DNA of 64,000 nucleotides from Lutraria lutraria (taxonomy: Eukaryota > Mollusca > Bivalvia > Venerida > Mactridae), in assembly GCA_964023205.1 (NCBI GenBank), contig OZ026848.1, forward strand, positions 29,623,912-29,687,911, written 5' to 3'. Below are positions 21,944 to 33,226 of this stretch, piece by piece (the stretch's first letter is position 1; each line of letters opens with the position of its first letter). The notes under the pieces are model-generated. The model worked only from the letters and a program-made list of their open reading frames with translations, had not been told where the DNA came from and did no database searches. The translations under genes and the position numbers were made by a program.

Positions 21944-22544
21944 AATGCTCACGCAACCATGAGCATAATAGAAACATTTTGTCTGGACACGCTTACGTTT
22001 ACAACGTCTTGGCGTGGTTACAGACACATACTATTGTTTGACATCATGTTTAGTTGTTGTTGATTATAATCAAGTGAAGAGGATAGGACCTGAACGGCAT
22101 TTTGATGCTGTGACAAACTAAATGTGGCTTCAAAAGCTTATTTCAGTGAGAGAAGGGCAGCGGAAACAATCTCTAAAACAAAATCTCCAAGTGACTCGAG
22201 GCTTCAAATATCAATCATAGAATGGGAAGTCATATGACTGGGAAACATAGGAAAATCCAAGCAATAATGGAATGGAAAATTAATGTGGAGAGTGATTGAT
22301 AACATAGAAGATATAGTATTGAGATATCGGAACAATCAATATAATTTACTGACACATGATCCTATGAGATTAACTCATGTTTTAATTCATGTGTGAGAAT
22401 ACAATGAGATAGCTGCTAGTAAGTTATAATCATGGTGTTATATTGATATAACATTTTAAAGCAACAAATTGGTTTTCGTTTCAATTAAGGGCATTCAGAA
22501 GAAAAATTATTTATGTTTTTCAGTGGGACTTCAACACCATTTTC

Positions 22545-22665
22545 AACTACAGTTCAGTTATATAATTATGGCGACTGATTCACCTAACCAGTGTTTTCCT
22601 CAAGCTGGGCAACTTCTCCATGTAAGGAGAAAAATAAACATTTTGACTAACTATTTATGACGCAA
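22545..22665 (-). repeat. SINE B fragment
   Basis: Carries the family's body: ggcgactgattcacctaacc, then gggcaacttctccatgtaag and gagaaaaataaacattttga. The tRNA-like head is absent. Confidence 0.6.
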
Positions 22666-22670
22666 CCATA

Positions 22671-22892
22671 TACAGTGTAACTTCTGAAAACCGGACACAC
22701 ATGGGACCGGCCAAAATGTCCGGAATTTGGAAGTTTCGGGAATTCAGAAGTATAACAAACATTGAAAATAGAGGGAGAAATTTCGTGATCAAGAAAATCG
22801 TCCGGATTTCAGAAGTTTCCAGATTTCAGAGGGTCCGGATTTCAGAAGTTTCCAGGTTTCAGAGGGTCCGGATTTCAGAAGTTACAGTGTAA
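22671..22892. mobile_element. TIR element (TACAGTGTAACTTCTGAA ends), left of a twin
   Basis: Starts tacagtgtaacttctgaaaa and ends ttcagaagttacagtgta. The interior contains a 33-bp direct repeat, about 2.5 copies at 22800-22880 (tccggatttcagaagtttcc...). Its right terminus overlaps the left terminus of the next element. Confidence 0.75.
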
Positions 22893-22979
22893 CTTCTGAA
22901 TACTGGACACCCATGGGACCAGTTCAGTTTTCAAAAGATTCCAGTTTTAGAAGGTTCAGTATTCAGAGGTTACACTGTA
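22883..22979. mobile_element. Small TIR element, right of the twin
   Basis: A 97-bp element starting tacagtgtaacttctgaata and ending attcagaggttacactgta. It shares the junction TACAGTGTA with the preceding element, so the two are immediate neighbours with one common boundary. Confidence 0.75.
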
Positions 22980-23009
22980 TTTATTTATTTACTTTGTATT
23001 GACACCAAG

Positions 23010-23225
23010 TTTTCAGTTAGATAGGCAGCTGATTCACATAACAAGTTATCCTAGATAATAACTTACCCTTGCACAAGAAACAGGAAACCTCTCCACAAGT
23101 GGAGGAAAATTAACATTGTTATCAAACTTACGTGGAAGGATATGACCTGCCATGATCCGGAATCGAACCCTGGGATCGCCAGGTTACAAATCCAAGGTAC
23201 TAACCATTGGACCACGGTTGCATTA
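23010..23225 (-). repeat. SINE B, full - strand copy
   Basis: The reverse complement has head gtggtccaatggttagtacc, loop tttgtaa (Thr-like), B box gggttcgattccg, then the body with gcaggtcatatcctt, ttgataacaatgttaatttt and cctccacttgtggagaggtt. The promoter boxes are better preserved than in most copies. It is followed directly by a MITE P fragment (23223-23262, ending acacaggtttgactgta). Confidence 0.8.
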
Positions 23226-23269
23226 TTTGGAGATGGCGGCTAAACACAGGTTTGACTGTATGTATATAG

Positions 23270-24274
23270 TACAGTCAAATTTACTCAAATCAGCATTTAT
23301 AACAGAAGAGAGCATTATCTGATGTCATTAAGAAACAGTTTCTCATTCTGTCATGGGATTATTCCAGCACAATGTCTAAAATCAATGTTGCTATACACCA
23401 TCAAGTAACATAAAGAGTTCTAGGCACTGATTGTTACAAGATCATCATGTCAAGAGAACAGTTAATTGCAAAATATGAATGGACAGATCTGTTTTATAGG
23501 AAACTGATAGTAATACGATCAAACATGTTTTTTTTGTCACTTTATTCATAAGTCAATATTTCAATTTCTACTTCATGCATTACTAGAGTAGTGAATCCTA
23601 ATTAGTCAACAGGTGTTTGCACCCGCCTCCAAATTAAGGTCACCCTGTGAATAAAGACCATCTGTCAATAAAGGCCACATTTCTTTTGTAAGTTGGCAAC
23701 ATAATTAGTTCGACATAGATAGTCACTTTATAGTTGAAAATATTTAGCTCAGACCGAAAATCTACTTCGATAATATAAAAATATAGAGAACCACGAATTT
23801 GATATACGTGCATTTTTTTTAATATGTAATAAGAAGGATAAAAATCGGGACTTTATCTTTACTTCGATATAAGTGGGATTTCTATACAAGCGATTTCGAT
23901 ATAATGAGTTTCAAGTATATAGATATAGATACTCAGACCCTATAGATAGATAGATTTGTTTCGATAAAAATGTACATACATAAACACATAACAATGAGCA
24001 ACAATACTACATGCTAAAAGAAACAAAGATACTAAGTTATACAAAAGTCATGTATTTATTTGCACATCAATACCAGGGAAAACACAAACAAAAAAGGAAA
24101 AAATATTTTTTTTCCTAAACAATTAACCAGAAACATATAACGGGAAACATGGCTATTCTTTTTTCCGAAAAAATCCCTAATTTTGCATGAATCAAACAAC
24201 CAAGCAAAACAAAACAAACTCCTGCAGGTCAAATATATTTTCAACCATTCATAGACCAGCATTAAGCAACAAAA
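23270..24274. other. Fragments only
   Basis: A fragment of MITE P (23605-23690: caggtgtttgcacccgcctc, gaccatctgtcaataaaggc) and a region at 23740-23960 with repeated ttcgatata motifs are seen. No gene is supported. Confidence 0.4.
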
Positions 24275-24655
24275 CCATTATCAATCAGCCAATCATTTAA
24301 TGAATTATTCAATCAATCAATTATTTAATGAATTATTCAATCAATCATTTAATGACTTATTCAATAAATCATTTAAGAAACAAATCAATAAGTCAATCAT
24401 TTTATGAATTAATAACTCAATTAATCAATCATTGAATGAATTATTCATTCAAAAAATCAACTAATTATTCAATCAATTAATGAATTTTTCAATCAGTCAA
24501 TCATTTAATGACTTATTCAATCAATCATTTCAGGAACCAATCAATCAGTCAATCATTTTATGAACTAATCACTCAATTAATCAATCATTGAATGAATTAT
24601 TAAATCAATCATTTAATGAATTATTCAATCATATATTGAATTAATTAATCAAGAG
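24275..24655. repeat. Degenerate AATC/ATTC-rich tandem repeat
   Basis: Variants of caatcaatcatttaatgaat and tattcaatcaatcatttaat are reiterated with irregular spacing. Confidence 0.85.
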
Positions 24656-24659
24656 TTAA

Positions 24660-25250
24660 GATGATCACATGCCTTCATTCACACACCAAGTAAATTGACG
24701 CAAATATTATTTTTGATATCATCATTGAACTAATGGCTACAACTTTCCCTGGAAACAATTATCTGAGAATACTCTTCCTCACATCTACTTTTCTAACCAT
24801 GCCTTAAGCTTCATGGAAATTGTGAAATATCTCTTTTGTTAACAGACCATTAAATGATACACCACTACAATACTACAAGAAGGCAATATAAAACAACATA
24901 GTTATATTCTCTAGTGAAAGACTTCATGGCATGACAATGGAATCGATTGATGGAATGGTATGGATTGCGAGTCATTTTATGAGATGGATAAGAAAAACTT
25001 CAAGCCTAAGCCTTGACCTACTTCAGTTTATGCTGACTTTGTTCAAATTTGAGAGGTTTAGGAGCAAAACTATTGTGATGGCAACATGTTGGTGTCAATG
25101 CGAGATTGTTATAATACAGCTCAGTCATCAGATGGTTGACACACAGAGACTAAGAACATGGTATAACTACTAATTTCCAGTCATAGCAAGAGAAGGGATA
25201 AAATCAAATAATATTAATGATAGGGCAAGCAAAGAGCAGAGTTAAAACTT
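24660..25250. other. No gene recognised
   Basis: A short + strand frame (24931-25173) was noted but has no domain or splice support. Confidence 0.3.
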
Positions 25251-25251
25251 T

Positions 25252-25945
25252 CTCAATAGCAAGGTTAGTTTAAAACTCAAGCATAGCATTGTCAGGGTAA
25301 AAAGCCAGCCATAGCAAGGTTAGTTTAAAACTCAAGCATAGCATTGTCAGGGTGAAAAGCCAGCAATAGCAAGGCTAGTTTAAAACTCAAGCATAGCATT
25401 GTCAGGGTAAAAAGCCAGCAATAGCAAGGTTAGTTTAAAACTCAAGCATAGCATTGTCAGGGTAAAAAGCCAGCCATAGCAAGGCTAGTTTAAAACTCAA
25501 GCATAGCATGGTTAAGGTAAAAAGCCAGCCATAGCAAGGTTAGTTTAAAACTCAATCATAGCATTGTCAGGGTAAAAAGCCAGCAATAGCAAGGTTAGTT
25601 TAAAACTCAAGCATAGCATGGTTAAGGTAAAAAGCCAGCCATAGCAAGGTTAGTTTAAAACTCAAGCATAGCATTGTCAGGGTAAAAAGCCAGCAATAGC
25701 AGGGTTAGTTTAAAACTCAATTATAGCATGGTTAGGGTTAAAAGCCAGCCATAGCAAGGTTAGTTTAAAACATAATTATAGCATTGTCAGGGTAAAAAGC
25801 CAGCCATAGCAAGGTTAGTTTAAAACCCAAGCATAGCATGGTTAAGGTAAAAAGCCAGCCATAGCAAGGTTAGTTTAAAACCCAAACGTAGCATGGTTAG
25901 GGTTAAAAGCCAGCCATTGTAAGGTTAAGTTAAAATCCAATCCTT
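25252..25945. repeat. 55-bp minisatellite
   Basis: About 12 tandem copies of a 55-bp unit: tagcaaggttagtttaaaac, tcaagcatagcattgtcagg, gtaaaaagccagcca. Two unit types alternate irregularly (cattgtcaggg and catggttaagg). There are no unique spacers between units, so it is not a CRISPR-like array. Confidence 0.95.
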
Positions 25946-26295
25946 GAACACTTCTGCAATGGTATAAATTCACGGAGGATGAAAAAAATCAATTGACAAT
26001 TATAAGCTTATGTCTGGTCCCCTATATTAATTATGTCACTACCCACAATTTCATCAGTAAAGTTGTTGATCTTATTAGGATAAAGCCTGAGTTGTGCCTT
26101 GATTTGTGTCTCGGAGATAATCACCATTGATTTCCATCAATATAGCTGGTACATTTGGAGGATATGTAGTTTAGTCTTTAGAATTATCCTTGCTGATTCA
26201 GCAAATATCACTAGATACATTTCATCTAAAACGAAATTAGCTCATATAAATCCATTTGAGAACATGAATAACCAATATTTTGAATCAGAACAAGA

Positions 26296-26425
26296 CGTCT
26301 GTTGTTTAAAGGCCCATTGGTCGTCTGTTGTTTAAAGGCCCATTGGACGTCTGTTGTTTAAAGGCCCATTGGTAGTCTGTTGTTTAAAGGCCCATTGGTC
26401 GTCTGTTGTTTAAAGGCCCATTGGT
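26296..26425. repeat. 26-bp tandem repeat at a SINE C tail
   Basis: Five copies of gtctgttgtttaaaggccca plus ttggtc or a variant. The last copy runs directly into SINE C sequence (catttcagagctgc). Other SINE C copies carry a single version of the same motif at that place. Confidence 0.85.
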
Positions 26426-26590
26426 CATTTCAGAGCTGCACCAGAGAGAGAGGGGAGAAGGTACAGGAGAACTGGGCATTGAAATACTGTCCCTTAGAAA
26501 TTCTAAAGTCGGAGCCGAGAACCATAACCGAAACCTTTCGCTTAGGATCCAGCACATTACCACTTGACCACCGATCATCCCCTACCAGAC
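26415..26590 (-). repeat. SINE C, - strand copy (internally shortened)
   Basis: Left part: catttcagagctgcaccaga, gaaggtacaggagaactggg. Right part is the reverse complement of a tRNA-like head: the B-box remnant is lost, but ccttagaaattctaaagtcg, ggatccagcacattaccact and tgaccaccgatcatccc remain. It is shorter than the copies at 34390 and 44600 because the central part is missing. Confidence 0.7.
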
Positions 26591-26926
26591 TTCTAAAGAG
26601 AGTGCATAAAAAACAAGTCGAACTGTATCACCATCAGGTAGAGATTGATCAATTTAGATAAAATATAATTTGATATCTCTTAACATTAATTGATAAGAAC
26701 TAGAGTTCTAAAATTAGTTAACTCCTTAGACCATGATTTCTTTCCCAATCCACATCAATAACCATACTCACATCAATAAATTAGATAAACCATAATAAAT
26801 TGTTTAATTAATTCCGATTGGATAGTAATTGAAATATTTACAAGACTAATCAGAAATAAGAACATTTTGATGAATTTCGTTTACTGTGAATTTAGCTTTT
26901 TCTATAACAGGAATGGCATCACTATA

Positions 26927-27004
26927 TCGAGGGCTTAGTGCAACACTGTCGTAACTTGTTCTTATTTCAATATGAGTTACGACACTGTTGCATTGAACCC
27001 TCGA
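26927..27004 (+). mobile_element. 78-bp foldback element, copy 4
   Basis: Arms TCGAGGGCTTAGTGCAACAC and GTTGCATTGAACCCTCGA with spacer tgttcttatttcaatatg. Compared with the other copies, CpGs are changed to TG or CA in both arms (agcgc to agtgc; gcgttg to gcattg), the signature of methyl-CpG decay. It is flanked by ta on both sides. Confidence 0.88.
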
Positions 27005-27239
27005 TATATGTATTGGACCATATAACATTGTGTCAATGGGACACAGATTACCCCAACATTCGGCTGTTTTGTCACAATGAATTACAGAGTTACATGCATG
27101 ACACCAGTAAAAATATGCCAGATTTTGCTTAAACAGGGGCAATCACTCTGATCTCCAATAAATTTATGTCAAATACTCAGGTGCGTGTTTGTAAGTTCAC
27201 ATGCTGACATACATTCTTAGAAAGTTTCATGGCACTAGC

Positions 27240-27335
27240 AGTTATACTTTTAGAGTTACGCATGACACAAACTAGTTTATGGATGGACAGCGTTACGGAA
27301 GGACAATGGTGGATCCATACGCCCCCATCAAAATG
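27240..27335 (+). repeat. Fragment of the 'gacgga' dispersed repeat
   Basis: cagttatacttttagagtta followed by atggatggacagcgttacgg and gatccatacgccccca resembles the far end of the repeats at 41345 and 50700. It is decayed. Confidence 0.4.
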
Positions 27336-27339
27336 GAAG

Positions 27340-28100
27340 TAGGAGAGCGGGGGGAGGGTCTTTTAAGTATTTTTTATGTTATAATGAATGAGATTGATAG
27401 CATTCTATTAACTGTATACATAAAAAGATATAAATCTGACAAAATATGCAAGACAATGGTTGTTGTGAAATCGGACAGAATTATTCAAAATATTCATGAC
27501 ATCAAAATCTAAAAGCTAAGTATTTTTCAGATTCCATTGGAGACTTCCATCAAACTTTCCTAATCAAGGAGCATAATAAGACAAAAATGCCAGTCAAGAG
27601 TTATGGCTCTTGGTGTGAAAAATAAAAAAGCTTCAAAGTCAATAATCAACAGAAAATTCTTCCCCCTCAAGCATTACTCAATAAATAATTAACAAAGAAA
27701 AAACTCTGGAAATTAACTTCTCCACCTCACATTAACATGGTATATTTACAGGGTTTGCAAGAGGACGATAGTGAAAGAACTGACATATTTCAGTTTACTA
27801 TAACATGAAGGTTTAAACTGCACAGTTTCAATTAATTAAATGTGTGAGATATGTGAAATTGCTGGTATTGAAAAAAAATAAAAAAATGACAATAATAATT
27901 TTGTTACAAAATCTGATGAGCATACAGTAGAGTTAAACTCACTGACCACAATAAAATAAGGCGAGATTGATCCCATTTTTATGTCATCTCCCTAGTCCCT
28001 GTACCGATGAGCATGTCATATTGCAATGTTGTACACAGAAAGAGTAAGTGCCATAAATCCAGCAGCCTTTCCTAGAAACAATCAAAGCTAGCAGTCTCAT
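27340..28100. other. No gene recognised
   Basis: AT-rich sequence. No supported feature. Confidence 0.3.
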
Positions 28101-28104
28101 TTAT

Positions 28105-28154
28105 TTAAAGGATGGTTTTCCTTCGGAGGTGGCCGCTAACACAGGTTTGACTGT
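28105..28154. mobile_element. MITE P fragment
   Basis: One terminus only: ccttcggaggtggccgctaa then cacaggtttgactgta. Confidence 0.6.
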
Positions 28155-28364
28155 ATTATACTGAACCAAGAAAAGTTCAACTGAATTAGGTTTGAGATGG
28201 ATTCAACTTTGACTTTACATAGTTAAGGTATAAATTTAGTAATCAATACTAGCTGCCAAACATTTATTACATCAAAATCAAAACACAGACCCACTAGATT
28301 AGTTCCCCTATACCAGATTCCACAGCAAATCACTCAATATCTCTGGTCCAAATATCTCTACTAT

Positions 28365-28435
28365 ACTGAACCCTTGACCTTTGGATTGGTAGTCCCGCAT
28401 GTTACCACAAGACCACCAATCCTCACTATGACTGA
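28365..28435 (-). repeat. SINE C head fragment
   Basis: The reverse complement of gaacccttgacctttggatt and agtcccgcatgttaccacaa, with gaccaccaatcc, reads as the tRNA-like head of the family at 34393-34715. Confidence 0.55.
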
Positions 28436-28439
28436 ACAG

Positions 28440-29155
28440 ACAAACAAACAAACCAGCAGAACAAACTGGCAACACATCGCCCTCCTCTGAGAGTTACAAG
28501 CATTAATCAAATGGTAAAAGATTTACACAGCAACTGATCAGCCAATCACTCGGACCAGAAAGCAACAAGTGGTAATATCTCTCCAGTGTTCCATGTAAAT
28601 TGTTTAATTTACCATGATCAACATGTCTAAGATGTGTAATCTAGTGCAGAAGTATGTGAAATGTGCTTCATGTCTATTGTTCAGTAGAAAAAATAAATGT
28701 GCTGAGATTTTTTATTACTTTAACAGACATAAGCAGGCAGGAATCTAGTTATTGGCATAGGGGCGGGGTTAAGATTCTGTCTGATAGATACTCCCACCTA
28801 ATGAGTAGCGTTTGGAGAGTTTTAACTTGATCCATTGTTGGCCATTTTTTTCTGTAGTGTTTTTTTTTTGTTATAAAATAAAGTGAGCAGGTTGGCTTTA
28901 TGTCTTAAACATTTGCTTGCATTAACATTATTGAAACTGTTTTGAGATCCAGTCGCTATTTAAGTTCTTGTGTCCCTAATTTCAAATACTGTGAGCTGCA
29001 GAAAGAGAACAGACCATTAATCAATATCTCTAGGAGTGAGCCCAAAAAACTTGGAGCAATTAACAAACCTCAAGAAAAAAGATGGTTTGACCTCAATGCA
29101 CCAGAAAGAACAGGGTGTCTGAGGATATGAAAACATGCCATTTGTCATTCACAAC
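28440..29155. other. No gene recognised
   Basis: AT-rich sequence. A 62-codon + strand frame (28942-29130) lacks any recognisable feature. Confidence 0.3.
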
Positions 29156-29158
29156 CAT

Positions 29159-29535
29159 TAGGCGTAAAAAAAATGTTAGTTTCTGGTTTTACGCTCATTA
29201 ACATCAGCGCAGCAAGCAGTGCCAACTCTCAACTAGGAAGTTTCAAGTTGTTACATCTTCTAGTTTCTGAGTTATGAGCTACATTCAAGTTTTTGCTCAG
29301 ACATGGATGAAGCAGACACAGATGACACAGTGATCACAATAGCTTGACTTTTTCTTTGAAAACAGCCGAGCTAAAAATAGGGTAGGTAGGTCTGGTCTTT
29401 CTGTTTTTGGCTCTTGAAAGCATGTGGAAAGTTAAAAAAAGTGAGTGTACTGTTTCTCGGGCCTTTCTAAATTTAAATGAGAGAAATTTAGCGTAGGTCA
29501 GGGAGCCAGAAACAAATATTCTTTTTAAGGCCTTA
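29159..29535. mobile_element. MITE E (TAGGCCTAAAAA ends) with an extra insert
   Basis: Starts taggcgtaaaaaaaatgtta with tttctggttttacgctcatt and ends tcagggagccagaaacaaat with ctttttaaggcctta, an inverted pair. A segment near 29205-29350 (agcaagcagtgccaactc ... gtgatcacaatagcttgac) is shared with the copy at 43055 but is absent from those at 48344, 52801 and 55691. Confidence 0.75.
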
Positions 29536-29539
29536 TAGC

Positions 29540-30135
29540 AATGTTAAGATGAATTATAGGCTGACAGGAAGAAGGCAGGATACAATTATTTTCCCAGACC
29601 ATCTATAATTCCTAACAATAAGGATCAAAGGATATATATGACAGGAATATGCATGAATATACTCATGTTAAAAACTACAGGATGTCTTGGACAGTTAGAA
29701 TCTTGTATATACAATGATTTTTATTGCAGATTCACACATCATTAACAAGAACATGTGACTGGGTTTTGTTTTTGCAGAAACAAGTCAAACAACAGACCTA
29801 AATTTTTTTAAACATTTGTCTATACATGCAGACAGCTCAAAGTATGGATATTTGAGAATGCTGTAGATGTCTATTTTGGTCTTTGATTCCATGTGTGACC
29901 TTGACTTCTGTATCCATCAGATCAGTCCGAAAAGACCAAACCATTTAGTCACTATGTTGATTTCTGTGAGGAAAACGACTATAATCAATGGTCCATGATT
30001 GAAAGTTGTGTTATTTCATCTTGTGAGATCATTCCCACGAAAAATGAGACATAGATTTTAAAGATTTGTCCATATTTAGCAGAGTTACAATGCTATAATG
30101 TTCTAGTCAAATGGATGTCTATTTTCAGTGTATTT
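29540..30135. other. No gene recognised
   Basis: AT-rich sequence. The 29890-30000 patch (gtgtgaccttgacttctgta ... ccattta) resembles decayed dispersed repeat. Confidence 0.3.
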
Positions 30136-30136
30136 A

Positions 30137-30314
30137 TACAGTGCAACCTCCCCAATGCAACACCCTTTGGGAGTAGCAAAATTATATCATTGTTGAGAGG
30201 TTGTTGCTCTAGAGAGGTTAAATTAATAGTTAAGTCATGCAGTGGGGAAACATCATGCTGTTGTTGAAGGGAGGTTGTTGCTCAAGAGGGCCACTCTGTA
30301 GAGGTTGTACTGTA
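30137..30314. mobile_element. MITE I (TACAGTRCAACCTC ends), copy 1
   Basis: Left end tacagtgcaacctcccc, right end gaggttgtactgta, with internal gagaggttgttgctctagag and ggaggttgttgctcaagagg. The sister copy at 53929 is in the opposite internal orientation. Confidence 0.78.
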
Positions 30315-30539
30315 TGATATATTTGTTAATAAACATTTTTCTTTTCAATATTGCGTACCAAACACCTACGGTCCAGCGCGCGACACACCATTAAATCTAT
30401 AGGCAAACATTTGTGATAAGTCATAAGATTTCAAAATATTTATTCTCAGTACTTTCAAAGCAATGATAAAATCTATCCTCAGCCTAAGTATGTATGTAAC
30501 TGTAACTGAATAAAAGTTCCCCTGTGGAACAGACTAACT

Positions 30540-30605
30540 GCTATTCATACTTCATGAACTATTCATGAAATATGCCAGAACAATTCAAGAAAAAATAATG
30601 TCATG
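30540..30605. repeat. TTCATGAA-box repeat, copy 2
   Basis: ctattcatacttcatgaact then attcatgaaatatgccagaa and caattcaagaaaaaataatg. Confidence 0.55.
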
Positions 30606-31130
30606 AATTCTGTCTATATATATCAAAATGGTAACCTTAACTAATCAGCTGTCAGAAAGTGTGTCATGCTAATGAAATGAGACATGCAAGAAAGAGGGTG
30701 ACATAAAAAGAAATAGTATAAATGTAAACAACCTGTGAGTATATAGGTTCCATACCAACAACACAATTTACTTAATCCAGTTTCTAATTTCACGAGAATT
30801 TCATCAAGATCATGGAAATTGTGCATTTTCCATGCATTTTCTGTTGCTAACAACCGTACAGGTATCAATAACACGAAACGAAAACGTAAACATACTTTAC
30901 ATATCATACAATATTATCAAACATTCATTATCCTGATAGTCGGTACTTTCAATGTCGGGGAAAGGTGGGAAAATATAAAAAACGCAAAAGACTTGGAAAT
31001 TTTTCAAAAATTCTGTATACATTTATAATGTGCATCCTGGCTCTAGGAGACTATCTTGTCAATCAAGCAGTCTATGCTTATGTCTGTATCATGCAATGAG
31101 CAGAGTATTCTATAACAATCAAGTTATCCA

Positions 31131-31312
31131 TACACTTAAACCTGTGAACATAGGCCACTCATGGGAAATACAAAATATGGCCTTTCTTGACAGGTGACCT
31201 TCATTTGGAGGTCATACTTTGCTTATTGATCAATAGCAGCTTTCCATAGAATGGCCTTTATCCACAGGGTGACCTTTAATTGGAGGTGAACAGTAACACT
31301 GGTTATACTGTA
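31131..31312. mobile_element. MITE P copy
   Basis: Left tacacttaaacctgtgaaca, right cactggttatactgta, with internal aatatggcctttcttgacag and gtgacctttaattggaggtg. Confidence 0.72.
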
Positions 31313-31604
31313 TGTTAGTTTAAGCTGATTTGAACAAGTGAACCAGTCTCCTACATTCCTCCTCTTTTAACTGATATTACAACAAAAGTCGATACAAATA
31401 AGTGTCCCTGGATTTCAGTATAATTTCGAAAATTGTCTATAACTGGCCTCTTAAGACCATCTTCAGACTATAGTTTCACTTAAATCCATCAAAATGACAA
31501 ACATCTCAAGTCACATTGCTTCATTTCCATTGAAAAACTCATGCAACAAATATTCTGTTCAAAGACAGTATTGATAGCTGCAGTAAACGAATTTCATCTA
31601 AACT

Positions 31605-31770
31605 AAAAACTTAAGGGACACAAATGCACCCGCTGAGTGATAAGTCAAAAAGGGGCCATAACTCCTGTGAAAATGTATGGATTGCAATGGAAATCAAACT
31701 TCACCTGATTTTATTGTTATACACACTTTCATTGTATGAAACCAATCCTTGAAATATTTCTTGAGATATC
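31605..31770. repeat. Fragment of 'ggccataactcc' dispersed repeat
   Basis: aagggacacaaatgcacccg then aaggggccataactcctgtg and ttgagatatcgctcagaaac resembles dispersed non-coding repeats of bivalve genomes; recalled, not searched. Confidence 0.4.
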
Positions 31771-33222
31771 GCTCAGAAACCAAAATTTGAACTGACGATA
31801 GACTCATAGTGTTTTACACTTAGCTGCCATTTTGAATGACAGGGGCATAAAAATGCCCCTACAAGAGGGGAAAGCAATAGACCCTGATCAGATGGGTTTG
31901 TCAAGTACAGCACAGATTGACTTTAAATATTTCCAAATAGACTTTTACATGGCCTTTGTTCTCAGCTTTGCCCGTATGCTATCACATGCAGACACATCTG
32001 GAAACATCTTGTAAGGATAAATCTATAGACATCAATAATTATATAAACATTAATTACAACTCACACAGTTTTATTGTTCTTTTCAAACAAATTCAATTGT
32101 ACCTCCAGGCAAGCATATATGTGTACTTCTATTGAAATACTCATAATTATCCCATCAATTATTCAAATGCAATATGGTAATTAACTTATTGAGTATTAAT
32201 TGAATAGCAGAATCATAATTGAAAGCCCTAACAATTACTTAAATCAATCGATATGTCCTTAAACTAAGACTTCAAAAAGACTTCAAAAGAACAATGTTGA
32301 GTATATTCACTTAACATAATTATGTTTATTCAAAACTATTCAAAACATAATAATAACAATAATTAATAGTAGTTAAATACAGTTGGGTAATACCAGTTAT
32401 CCCTGCTGTGTACCTCATTAGTTTTGATCATATCTTAAATCAAGCATATTTTCAGATAGGAACAATAAAAACAATAAAATGGACAAGCAAACTTTATAAA
32501 CAGCTGTACGTACATCACAAATTAATGGGAAAAGAATGCTTCCCACCAGTATGCTACCATTCTAAGTAAGCTCTCTAGTAAATATTTTCTGATTTTCAAA
32601 CATTAATGGGAATTTGATTCCATAATTCAGAAGTAATATGAATTTTAGGGCTGAAAGCTATGTCAGAAATAATGTACAAACTTGAAATTTCAATTGTGGA
32701 AACTGAACAAAAGTTCGGCTTTCCATAGCCGTCATTCCCTCGGCATGCATGAATTTTGATGCGGGCCAAAGTACTATATTTTTCTACATCGGCCATGCAA
32801 TTGTAAAACTAGTTCCCCGTTCCATGATGCAGCCCAAGTCTTTATAATTATGCAAGTTCAGTTTCCATGAGTACTTGCAGTACTTTGATTAATTTGTGTA
32901 TTTAAATGATTTGTTGAAATTGCATAATGCATAATTAAGGAACATAACAACTGATTAATATTTGCAGCCAACTAATAAAATTCCTTAAATTATATAGTCA
33001 AGGGAAACAACTCCATATCAATATAATTATTGCACACATACTAGTTACCTCCCTTATTTTGATATACATAATAAAAATGAGAATGAATGTTTGGTTACTT
33101 GAGTGTCATTGAACTATATTGTTATGCGTATGCATTTGTTGTTCTTAGGCCCATGCAGGTAATGCGATAAATAGCCTTCCTATAAGTGAAATGAATTAAA
33201 AAAAAAGAAACAGGACAAATCT
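31771..33222. other. No gene recognised
   Basis: AT-rich. The segment around 32700-32880 (agttcggctttccatagccg, ggcatgcatgaattttgatg, tcagtttccatgagtacttg) matches 35630-35790 closely and is therefore a pair of copies of an unnamed dispersed repeat. Confidence 0.45.
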
Positions 33223-33226
33223 TTAA

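Noticed and set aside
22701..22892. Short frame with repeated ISEVSRFQRVR
   Set aside because: It arises from the 33-bp internal repeat of a MITE.
25252..25945. CRISPR-like regular array
   Set aside because: The 55-bp units are contiguous with no unique spacers, the sequence is eukaryotic, and there are no cas genes.
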